DNA of 26,369 nucleotides from assembly GCA_947174295.1 (NCBI GenBank), contig CAMWIG010000006.1, positions 1 through 26,369 on the forward strand, in the 5' to 3' direction. The notes beneath the pieces are model-generated. The model saw only the letters and a list, made by a program, of their open reading frames with translations. It had not been told where the DNA came from and did not search any database. The stretch comes from an uncultured Alistipes sp. (GTDB lineage Bacteria; Bacteroidota; Bacteroidia; Bacteroidales; Rikenellaceae). Shown one piece after another: positions 7,719-14,173 of the stretch. Position numbers and translations under genes: made by a program. The stretch's first letter is position 1. Each line of letters starts with the position of its first letter.

Positions 7719-8504
7719 CTAATCATCGGTTTCGAAACCTCCTTCGGAACGATGCCAGTATCTGCCGCCTTCATCCTTGAAGCCGCCGTCGTCATGACTT
7801 CGTAAGTCGTGTCTGATACCGTGTTCGTCCAGAATAGTGGTTCCTCCTGCACTTGTTCTGCTGCCGAGACCGCCGAGCGCACCGAGTAATAGTGCGGCCA
7901 TGATGATTATGACGAATATTCCGACAAGAACGGAAAAGAAATATAAACCTGTAACGAATACGGCAAATCCGTTTATGAAATAATAAGCGCCGGTTATACA
8001 TCCTGTCAGAAAATATCCGTTTAGCCAGAACTTGCCGACAATAAACAATGTGTATGCTGCGATTGGTATCGCCAATAGCCCGCATGAATTGATATCAAAC
8101 GAAATGCGGGAACCGAATACGTTGATTATTACGCCGATGGCAACGCTTATGACCCAACATAAAAAGCCGGCCGCTTGATTGACCTTATCCTCTCCTACAT
8201 ATGTTAGGCCCAAAGATATACCGACAATCTGTATGGCCAATACTATTCCCAATATCAGGATGCCGATTATTCTTTCGAAAAAGCCCGGACAAAAGAAGAA
8301 ACACGCAAACCAGTCTCCATACAAATCATAAGCAGCTATGTAATACAACTCGATGCCCGATATCATCAGTGCTGCAATCGACATCGACTGAATAATTATA
8401 CTGTGGCTTCTCCTGCTGAGTTTTTCGGCCATTAGCAGAAACAGGATTACCCATATGCCTGCTATGACAAGCAAGGCTTTCATTAATATATTTTCATCAA
8501 TCAT
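7719..8504 (-). CDS. AT-rich multi-pass membrane protein of unknown function
   Basis: A 261-aa protein I do not recognise. About seven hydrophobic segments are visible, near residues 7-25, 38-58, 78-103, 112-130, 138-158, 164-186 and 188-212. They are followed by a hydrophilic tail of about 48 residues rich in His, Asp, Gly and Arg, with short repeats of the form DEHGIRHD, KDEGGRYWHR and SEGGFETDD. The tail is probably cytoplasmic or periplasmic and not membrane-embedded. Base composition is clearly different from its neighbours: a sampled 60-base line is 40% GC against about 60% around it, which suggests horizontal acquisition. The start could be Met1 or Met8. It is convergent with the pectinesterase-family gene and has its own putative promoter at 8587-8594. 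Confidence 0.75.
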   Translation of the reverse strand: MIDENILMKALLVIAGIWVILFLLMAEKLSRRSHSIIIQSMSIAALMISGIELYYIAAYDLYGDWFACFFFCPGFFERIIGILILGIVLAIQIVGISLGLTYVGEDKVNQAAGFLCWVISVAIGVIINVFGSRISFDINSCGLLAIPIAAYTLFIVGKFWLNGYFLTGCITGAYYFINGFAVFVTGLYFFSVLVGIFVIIIMAALLLGALGGLGSRTSAGGTTILDEHGIRHDLRSHDDGGFKDEGGRYWHRSEGGFETDD

Positions 8505-8586
8505 ATAATGATATTTTTATAAGAATTTACATGCCGATTATGCCATTCGGAATATAAAGCACTGAATCATATAGTTGTATATATGA

Positions 8587-8594
8587 CAAATATA
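8587..8594 (-). promoter_or_regulatory. Putative -7 box of the membrane protein gene (TATATTTG)
   Basis: An exact TAnnTTTG match on the minus strand with a TTG 18 bases further upstream (plus-strand CAA at 8613-8615). The implied leader is about 78 nt. Confidence 0.55.
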
Positions 8595-8727
8595 AGTGTT
8601 TTTTCGTGTATTCAACACGATTGGAATACTTTATTTTGTAGGAAATTTCGATAATTACCTCGATGTATCAACTTGATATCCGGCCGTGTTGCGAAGTCGT
8701 GCGATAAAAGCACCGTATTTTCATTCG

Positions 8728-8866
8728 GCGCGTTGCGTAGCAATCGGGTGTCCGGACGCGGACGCCGGAACTTGCTCGGGGCGTCGCGCGCCGGACACGA
8801 AAAAAGCGCTTGACTCGTGTCAAGCGCTTCGCTGTCGCCTTAGCAGGGTGGAAGAAGGGATTCGAA
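8728..8866 (-). repeat. Copy A of the tRNA-His 3'-end/terminator direct repeat
   Basis: About 139 bp, roughly 92% identical by eye to 8956-9096. From left to right on the plus strand it holds a segment closed by GTGTCCGG (8748-8755) and CCGGACAC (8791-8798), a terminator hairpin (8805-8828) and a fragment (8847-8866) matching the last 20 bases of tRNA-His. Beyond TTCGAA the similarity stops, so this is a tRNA remnant, not a second gene. Confidence 0.9.
8800..8829 (-). terminator. Duplicated tRNA-type terminator (copy A)
   Basis: A perfect 10-bp stem (8805-8814 with 8819-8828), 4-base loop TCGT and, on the minus strand, a T6 tail. The stem is identical to the tRNA-His terminator; only the loop differs. 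Confidence 0.8.
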
Positions 8867-8955
8867 GGGCGCAGCCCTCGCGGGGCGTTCCGCTTAGGTT
8901 CTTTTATTTTTCACGCCCCGCAACCCCAATTTAAAGAATACCGTCTTCGGCGATA

Positions 8956-9096
8956 GCGCGTTGCGGAGCAATCGGGTGTCCGGACGCGGACGTCGGAGCT
9001 TGCTCGGGGCGTCGTCGCGCCGGACACGAAAAAAGCGCTTGACACAAGTCAAGCGCTTCGCTATCGCCTTAGCAGGGGTGGAAGAAGGGATTCGAA
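8956..9096 (-). repeat. Copy B of the tRNA-His 3'-end/terminator direct repeat
   Basis: This copy overlaps the intact tRNA-His. Differences from copy A include a TCG insertion, several substitutions, one extra G next to the acceptor end and a changed terminator loop. The pairing arms GTGTCCGG (8976-8983) and CCGGACAC (9020-9027) are kept. Confidence 0.9.
9029..9057 (-). terminator. tRNA-His terminator
   Basis: A perfect 10-bp stem (9034-9043 with 9048-9057), 4-base loop, and a run of six T on the minus strand (plus-strand A at 9029-9034), 20 bases beyond the tRNA 3' end. Confidence 0.85.
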
Positions 9097-9151
9097 CCCT
9101 CGACCTTCGGAACCACAATCCGTCACTCTAACCGACTGAGCTACATCCACC
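9077..9151 (-). tRNA. tRNA-His (GUG)
   Basis: Read on the minus strand it folds as a cloverleaf. The acceptor stem GTGGATG pairs with CTTCCAC with one mismatch; the D arm is GCTC...GAGT; the anticodon loop TTGTGGT gives anticodon GTG; the T arm is GAGGG-TTCGAAT-CCCTT. Two histidine-specific marks are visible: discriminator C73 (base 9077) and an encoded G at position -1 (base 9151). The 3' CCA is not encoded. A canonical promoter lies just upstream and a terminator just downstream, so it looks like a single-gene transcript. Its last 20 bases are duplicated at 8847-8866. Confidence 0.95.
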
Positions 9152-9178
9152 ATTTGATTCGATACCCGAATCGGAGTG

Positions 9179-9209
9179 CAAATTTATACTAAAAATCGGT
9201 TCGTGCAAA
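9179..9209 (-). promoter_or_regulatory. Canonical Bacteroidota promoter of tRNA-His
   Basis: On the minus strand: TTTG (9209-9206), 19 bases, then TAAATTTG (9186-9179). Both boxes and the spacing match the Bacteroides primary-sigma consensus. The predicted start lies about 20-25 bases before the tRNA. Confidence 0.8.
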
Positions 9210-9307
9210 ATTTTCGGACGAAAAAATTCGTTTTCGTGCGAAATTTGTGCTCGCAGCGGTGTTTCGCCCCGTCCGACTGCCCGGTGCGCGCGGTTTTCCA
9301 ACCTCCG

Positions 9308-10747
9308 TCACACCTCGGCGGCGACGCCGGCAGCCTGCTCTGCGGCTTCTCTGTCCGACGCTGTGTCGACCGTGCAGACGAGCGATTCGGGTTCTGAGTC
9401 GGGCATCGTGCGGCCGTGGGTCATGCGAATCATCGCGAGGTCGTTTTCGGGCGTTCCCGTGCCGAAGTCGAAGTCGCTGTCGAAAGCCACGGGCATCGCC
9501 GTGTCCTCGAATCCGAACCGTGAGTAGAAGTTTTTCAACCCGTCGTCGCTCGGAATAAGTATCGCTGCGTCGTACCCCTCGTCCTCGATGCGCACCACGG
9601 CGCGCCGCATGAGCTCCGTGGCCATGCCGCATCCGCGGCGGTCGGCGGCGGTCGCCACTCCGAATATGTAGGCCGTCCGTCCGAGCCGGCTGCGCATGGG
9701 CACTATGTGCAGCATGGCGAGCATGCGTCCGTCGGTGTCGGCGAGCGACAGCATGCGGTGACGGGCATAGTACTCCGTAAGGAACGCGTCGACGAACTCC
9801 TCGTCGTCGTCGAAGCACTCCATCCACAGCTCCTTGCACTCCGTTTCGTCGTGGTGCAGCAGCTGGGCGGTGAATTTGCGCTGCATGGCGGCGGGGTGGT
9901 ATGATAGCTTCGACTGCCGCAGCCCGGGTATGCCGAGATCCTCCTCGCGGTTGAGCCATCGGTACTGCCTCGGCAGGTTCTCGGCGAAGAGCTTGTTTAT
10001 CATGGCGAAAGCCCCCTCGTAGGCCGTGTCGGCCTTTTCGATGTGTATGCAGAATGTCTCCTCGTCGATTGCCGAGCCGTAGGTGAAAGCCACCATGCGT
10101 CCGCCGACGTATATGCAGCCGCCGCGGAGTCCCAGCGCGTCGAAGTTGTCGAAAGCCTCCTGCATGGCGCGCTGCTCGGCGTTCAGCTCCTTGTCCGCCC
10201 CCGTGTGTACGCGCCGCCACAGAGCTTCGAGACGCATGCACTCGGCCAGCATGTGCGGCGCGAGCTCCTCGTAGCGGTAGTCGTAGAGCTGCGTGAAGCG
10301 GTTGATATGGTTGCGCTTGGGCTGGTAGCGCCGGCCGCTCAGCGTCCGCAGGTCGTCCGTGCGGTAGATGTAGTCCTCCGCCGCACGGCGCGAGCAGAAG
10401 GCGAAGTCGCCGCACCCGCAGCGGCGCAGCACGGCGACGCCCTCTTCGGTTAGCCCCGCGATGCGCAGACGCTGCCCGAACTGCCGGGCGTCGTCGCGCA
10501 ATGCCGGGATTACGGCGCCGAAGTCGCCGTCGCCGAGGGGCTGCATGTAGGCCGTGCGCTGCGAACCGTCGAGGCGGAACCGTATGACCAGAAAACCGTC
10601 GATGACGGCTATCTGGCTGCGGTAGACCTCGCGCCAGCAGAAAATGTTGGCGAATGCCAGGTCGCAGTTGCGTATGCCGGCCCGCCGTGTGTAGGACTCT
10701 ATCGTCGCACGGTCGGCGAGCGATATGTCTCTGAATTCGTGATTCAT
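9308..10747 (-). CDS. DUF2156 (lysyl-phosphatidylglycerol synthase C-terminal-like) - GNAT acetyltransferase fusion
   Basis: A 479-aa two-domain protein. Residues about 1-296 resemble the DUF2156 family (RNCDLAFANIFCWRE, QPKRNHINRF, GGCIYVGGRMVAFTYGS and LGIPGLRQSKLSYHP), a tandem GNAT-like fold related to the catalytic domain of phosphatidylglycerol lysyltransferase. Residues about 297-450 form a separate GNAT acetyltransferase with the acetyl-CoA loop in ATAADRRGCGMATELM and the C-terminal FYSRFGFED. A roughly 30-residue acidic/Ala-rich tail follows. As I recall, the two domains are separate genes in Bacteroides. Substrates are unknown; lipid or protein aminoacylation and acetylation are only inferred. 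I chose the ATG at 10747 because family similarity (MNHEFRDISLADR) starts there; the upstream extension would run into repeat-rich spacer. Confidence 0.85.
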   Translation of the reverse strand: MNHEFRDISLADRATIESYTRRAGIRNCDLAFANIFCWREVYRSQIAVIDGFLVIRFRLDGSQRTAYMQPLGDGDFGAVIPALRDDARQFGQRLRIAGLTEEGVAVLRRCGCGDFAFCSRRAAEDYIYRTDDLRTLSGRRYQPKRNHINRFTQLYDYRYEELAPHMLAECMRLEALWRRVHTGADKELNAEQRAMQEAFDNFDALGLRGGCIYVGGRMVAFTYGSAIDEETFCIHIEKADTAYEGAFAMINKLFAENLPRQYRWLNREEDLGIPGLRQSKLSYHPAAMQRKFTAQLLHHDETECKELWMECFDDDEEFVDAFLTEYYARHRMLSLADTDGRMLAMLHIVPMRSRLGRTAYIFGVATAADRRGCGMATELMRRAVVRIEDEGYDAAILIPSDDGLKNFYSRFGFEDTAMPVAFDSDFDFGTGTPENDLAMIRMTHGRTMPDSEPESLVCTVDTASDREAAEQAAGVAAEV

Positions 10748-11061
10748 GTCGTTTGTACTCAGTATTAACTTTACGTCAGGTCTGAGCAGTAGTCGTTTGT
10801 CCCTTTCTCCGGCCGGTGCATGCACGACCTGCGGTCGTGTCGGCAGATTTGACTCCACCCCCGAGCCCCCTCCCTTGGGAGGGGAGCGTAGTGCCGCCTG
10901 CGGCGTCAGAGTCACTCTTCCGGCGGTCGGCGCTTCACGGCCTATTGGTGAGCGGTAGTCGTTTGTCTCCTATCTCCTATCTCCGGCCGCAGACCGCACG
11001 GTCTCTCTTTAAATCAGAAATACAAAAATTTTGAATTTTGAATTCTGAATTTTGAATTTTT
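10748..11061. other. Repeat-rich intergenic spacer
   Basis: No gene is supported in this 314-base gap. It contains a partial direct repeat (10783-10814 and 10949-10989, sharing GTAGTCGTTTGT and CTCCGGCCG), a palindrome CCCCTCCC-TT-GGGAGGGG (10867-10884), smaller hairpins near 10822-10838 and 10990-11005, and a heptamer array at 11029-11056. This mix resembles a dispersed palindromic repeat of the REP type, but I cannot show other copies in the window. Confidence 0.6.
11029..11056. repeat. Heptamer tandem repeat TTTTGAA x4
   Basis: Four consecutive 7-base units, TTTTGAA three times and TTCTGAA once (third unit), followed by seven T that run into the nadC stop codon (TTA on the plus strand at 11062-11064). 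Confidence 0.9.
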
Positions 11062-11916
11062 TTATTCGCAGGCTTTGAGCGACATGTCGAGCGAGCGAAT
11101 CTGATGCGTCAGCGCGCCTACCGAGATGAAGTCGACGCCCGTTTCGGCATACTCGCGCAGCGTGTCGAGCGTTATTCCGCCGCTCGACTCTGTCTCGCAG
11201 CGTCCGGCGACCTTGGCCACGGCCTCGCGCGTCATCTCGGGCGTGAAGTTGTCGAACATGATGCGGTCGACGCCTCCGGCGGCGAATACGCGGTCGATAT
11301 CTTCCAGCGAACGAACCTCGCACTCGATGGGAATCTGCTTCCCGCGCTCGCGCAGATACTCCTTGGCTCCGAGCACTGCATTTTCTATGCCGCCCGCGAA
11401 GTCGATATGGTTGTCTTTGAGAAGAATCATGTCGAAGAGTCCCATGCGGTGGTTCTCGCCGCCGCCGATTTTGACGGCCATCTTGTCCAGCACGCGCATT
11501 CCGGGCGTGGTCTTGCGGGTGTCGAGCACGCGCGTGTGCAGTCCTGCGAGGCGGTCGACGTAGACGGCGGTCTGCGTTGCTACGCCGCTCATGCGCTGCA
11601 TGATGTTGAGCAGTATGCGCTCGGCCTGCAACAGCGAGCGCAGGCGGCCCGAGACGTAGAACGCCACGTCGCCCGGCTTCACGCGCGTGCCGTCGTCGAG
11701 CAGCTTCTCGAAACGCATCTCGGGGTCGAGGCGTTGCAGTACTATTTCGGCTATTTCGACGCCGGCCAGCACGCCCTCCTGCTTGCAGAGCAGGCGCATG
11801 CGGCCGTGTTCGCCGGCGGGAATGCAGCAGAGCGACGTGTGGTCGCCGTCGCCGATGTCCTCCTTGATTGCGAGCTCGACGAGCTCATCCACGAAAGGTT
11901 TGTATTCGGGTTTCAT
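11062..11916 (-). CDS. nadC: Nicotinate-nucleotide pyrophosphorylase (carboxylating)
   Basis: A 284-aa quinolinate phosphoribosyltransferase, which converts quinolinate and PRPP to nicotinate mononucleotide, CO2 and pyrophosphate in de novo NAD synthesis. Family motifs: EDIGDGDHTS near the N-terminus, ERILLNIMQRMSGVAT, DTRKTTPGMRVLDKMAVKIG, GGENHRMGLFDMILLKDNH, ECEVRSLED, DRIMFDNF and ESSGGITLDTLREY. The length is standard. The start ATG is preceded by an A7 run. The CotH gene ends 31 bases upstream on the same strand, so the two may share a transcript, though no functional link is apparent. nadA and nadB are not in the window. Confidence 0.97.
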   Translation of the reverse strand: MKPEYKPFVDELVELAIKEDIGDGDHTSLCCIPAGEHGRMRLLCKQEGVLAGVEIAEIVLQRLDPEMRFEKLLDDGTRVKPGDVAFYVSGRLRSLLQAERILLNIMQRMSGVATQTAVYVDRLAGLHTRVLDTRKTTPGMRVLDKMAVKIGGGENHRMGLFDMILLKDNHIDFAGGIENAVLGAKEYLRERGKQIPIECEVRSLEDIDRVFAAGGVDRIMFDNFTPEMTREAVAKVAGRCETESSGGITLDTLREYAETGVDFISVGALTHQIRSLDMSLKACE

Positions 11917-11947
11917 ATCGTTGTTTTTTTATGATTAGTGATTTGTC

Positions 11948-13921
11948 TTATCGCATGTCGTTTATGGAACCGATTTTTACGGTGAAGAAGTTGTTCGCAC
12001 CGCTCTCCGTAAGCCGGTACTCGGGGTGGTTGCCCCACGATGCCGGAGCGTCGTAGAGGGAGCACTCCTCGCCCGTGTCGTTCGCCGTGTAGGGGCCCAC
12101 CATCGCCTGCCAGGCCTTGATGCGGGCTATGCTCGGTGTGGCGGCGATGTAGCCGTCGCCCGTCAGCTCGCGCAGCGCGGAGACGTATATGGCGCGGAAG
12201 TCGTCGTATTGCAGAATCTTATTTATCAAGGGGTTGCTCGCCACGCCCCACTCCAACGGGTTTTGGCGGCCCGCGTCGCTCTGTGCGCCGCACTGCGATG
12301 ACGTGCCCAGCGTGTTGTCGTAGTCGTAGGGCAGCATGTAGAAGCGGTAGTCGTACTTGTCGGTGGTGGAGAAGTAGATGTAGAGGTTGTTGCTGTTGTT
12401 CCAGTAGTCGTCCCACATGCCGACGGCCACGTTCACCGCGTAGGTTCTCAGCAGCAGTTCGACGTCGCACACCTGCGCAATCCACGTGCGGAAGCTATCG
12501 CCCTGCTTGCCGGTGAGTTTCAGTATGAAGTCTTTGAGCTGCTCCTTCGCCGCGTCGAACGATTCGGTGTTGGTCTTCAATTCGTAGTGGCAGTTGCGCG
12601 AACCGCCGTCGTTGACGAACTCCCAGTCGTCGGTCGAGGCGAGCGATGCCCCGTAGCGGCACTTCCAGAGGTTGCCGTCCGTGGCGGGGAAGCGGTCGGC
12701 GCGGCGCTCGACGAACTTGTCGTCGATGGCTTCGAGCATCTGGTAGACGCCGTAGTACGTCTCCTCGGCGTCGCCCTCGACCTCTATCCACAGACGGCAG
12801 TAGGAGCTGCGCAGGGCGGTCCAGATGCCGAAACGGCGGAACAGGTCGAAGCAGTAGACCTCGCGGGCGTAGCAGGGGTCGTCCTTGAACCATTTGAGGT
12901 GGAGCTTGCGCACGGAGCCTATCTGGTGGGCGTCGTCCTTGACGAACTTGCGCAGGTTGAGCAGGAAATGGCAGTGGTGCCAGTCGGTCGCTCCGGCCGT
13001 GTGCATCTCGCCGCTGCCGCCCTCGGGACGGCGGCGCGAGGTGTTGCCTTTCAGCCTCAGGCCGGCGCGTGCGAACTCGCGCTTCTCGCCAGCCTTGTCG
13101 AACGTGGCGTCGCACTCGGCGTACCGGTCGGTGTACATGTCGGCGTCGTAGGCCGCCAGCAGACCGTTCCACTCGTCGAGCGGCACGCGCACGTGAATCT
13201 CGGGCAGCGCCGCGAGGTCGTAGACGTAGTCCAGACCGTTGCCCTCCACCGTGCCCGTTCCGCCCGAGACGTTGGGCTCCGTGGCGTCGAAGTCGACGGC
13301 GGTGTTGGCGAACTCGGCCGCAGCCGTCGCCGTCGAGTTGCTGCGCCCGGGCGTGGCCTCGGAGAGAACTTTCCACCCTTCGGTGCCGTCGCCCAGACGT
13401 CCGGCCACGTCGAACGCGTGCTCCACGGCCGAATCCCACTCATCCGCAGCGCGGGGGGAGGCGAACGACGAGTTGACGAACGTGTCGACGCGCTTTCCGC
13501 CGGCGTCGTGCAGTTCGAGCAGCAGCGATTTCGAGCCCGAAATGCCCGTCTTGCTCACGCCGAGGTGCAGACCCTCGTACAGCGTGCCGTTGCCCTTGCA
13601 TCCGATTACGGCGTAGCCGTGTGCCGGGAGCGTCGTGCCGGCGGCCACCGTGAAGTCGCCCGAGCCGTCGGCCGCGGCGAGGTACGATTCGTTGTTCTTG
13701 TAGATGCGGTATCCCGAGATGTCGGCGTCGTATTGCGTCGGGTTGTAGAGCTCGATGTATTTGGCGTCGGTGTTTATCTCGTTCAGCACGACGCGGCCCA
13801 AGTTGTCCGCCGGGTCGACTATCACCCCGGTTGCCGTGTCGTCGCCGCATGCCGCGCAGAGCAGGGCGGCTGCGGCGAGAGCTGTTTTCGCTCCGTTCAT
13901 TGCAAGTGTTGTGACATTCAT
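11948..13921 (-). CDS. CotH-kinase-family lipoprotein with lamin-tail domain
   Basis: A 657-aa predicted lipoprotein; the signal peptide ends at Cys25 (CAAC) followed by Gly-Asp-Asp. Residues about 42-150 form a lamin-tail (LTD) domain (VVLNEINTDAKYIELYNPT through ISGSKSLLLELHD). Residues about 230-590 match the CotH family of atypical secreted protein kinases: LRLKGNTS, LHLKWFKDDPCYAREVYCFD, YYGVYQMLEAIDD and the acidic LPYDYDNTLG that carries the metal-binding Asp residues. CotH of Bacillus phosphorylates spore-coat proteins; here a cell-surface or periplasmic substrate is likely but unknown. Met8 is an alternative start with an equally good signal peptide. A putative promoter at 14056-14063 gives a long GC-rich leader. 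Confidence 0.88.
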   Translation of the reverse strand: MNVTTLAMNGAKTALAAAALLCAACGDDTATGVIVDPADNLGRVVLNEINTDAKYIELYNPTQYDADISGYRIYKNNESYLAAADGSGDFTVAAGTTLPAHGYAVIGCKGNGTLYEGLHLGVSKTGISGSKSLLLELHDAGGKRVDTFVNSSFASPRAADEWDSAVEHAFDVAGRLGDGTEGWKVLSEATPGRSNSTATAAAEFANTAVDFDATEPNVSGGTGTVEGNGLDYVYDLAALPEIHVRVPLDEWNGLLAAYDADMYTDRYAECDATFDKAGEKREFARAGLRLKGNTSRRRPEGGSGEMHTAGATDWHHCHFLLNLRKFVKDDAHQIGSVRKLHLKWFKDDPCYAREVYCFDLFRRFGIWTALRSSYCRLWIEVEGDAEETYYGVYQMLEAIDDKFVERRADRFPATDGNLWKCRYGASLASTDDWEFVNDGGSRNCHYELKTNTESFDAAKEQLKDFILKLTGKQGDSFRTWIAQVCDVELLLRTYAVNVAVGMWDDYWNNSNNLYIYFSTTDKYDYRFYMLPYDYDNTLGTSSQCGAQSDAGRQNPLEWGVASNPLINKILQYDDFRAIYVSALRELTGDGYIAATPSIARIKAWQAMVGPYTANDTGEECSLYDAPASWGNHPEYRLTESGANNFFTVKIGSINDMR

Positions 13922-14063
13922 GTTTTTTCAGGTTCGTAATGCAGGGTTCGTATTCGGGTATGCGGCCGCCGGTACCTTCCGCCGGAAACGTGCGCGGAAT
14001 CGCCTCCGCGCACGGCTGCGAAGCCCTTCTCGACGGCCGCGGCGCAATACCCCGGCAAATATA
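13922..14063 (-). promoter_or_regulatory. Putative promoter and GC-rich leader of the CotH gene
   Basis: TATATTTG on the minus strand (14063-14056) matches the -7 consensus. The leader down to 13922 is about 130 nt, very GC-rich at first (13960-14050, with an inverted repeat GTGCGCGGA/TCCGCGCAC), then A-rich just before the ATG. Same design as the tkt leader. Confidence 0.4.
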
Positions 14064-14106
14064 GTGAAAATTCCGATTCGCGGTGATTCCGAACGGCGAA
14101 TAAGCT

Positions 14107-14150
14107 ATGCGGCGGAGCGATACGCCTCGAAAGGCGCCGCTCCGCCGCAT
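14107..14150 (-). terminator. Hairpin downstream of the DUF4301 gene
   Basis: A perfect 13-bp inverted repeat (14107-14119 with 14138-14150) with a nested GCCT/AGGC hairpin in its loop, 23 bases after the stop codon. On the minus strand it is followed by only a short, interrupted T-containing tail, so terminator function is likely but not certain. Confidence 0.6.
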
Positions 14151-14173
14151 GGTATTCAGTGCCGCACGGATGC

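Larger units (their letters stand above)
8505..9076. other. Non-coding stretch between the membrane protein gene and tRNA-His
   Basis: I see no protein gene here. The first part (8505-8690) is AT-rich and holds the membrane-protein promoter. The second part consists of two direct copies of a roughly 140-bp unit (8728-8866 and 8956-9096) separated by 89 bp. Each unit contains a structured GC-rich segment, a tRNA-His-type terminator and the last 20 bases of tRNA-His. The 89-bp separator has an inverted repeat (8880-8888 with 8913-8921). Confidence 0.8.

Noticed and set aside
8847..8866. Second tRNA-His gene
   Set aside because: Only the last 20 bases match; the anticodon, D arm and 5' acceptor strand are absent.
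8686..8934. Small open frame across the duplicated tRNA-His region
   Set aside because: It runs through a terminator hairpin and a tRNA fragment that are repeated nearby as non-coding DNA.
10748..10915. N-terminal extension of the DUF2156-GNAT protein
   Set aside because: The extension is translated repeat-rich spacer with Pro/Arg-rich sequence; conserved sequence starts at the ATG at 10747.
11029..11056. CRISPR-like or origin-like iteron array
   Set aside because: The units are only seven bases, contiguous and without spacers; a simple microsatellite explains them. No cas or rep genes are present.
12587..13939. 450-codon open frame on the plus strand opposite the CotH gene
   Set aside because: Antisense shadow; low-complexity Ala/Val/Arg composition and no family motifs, against a convincing CotH kinase on the minus strand.
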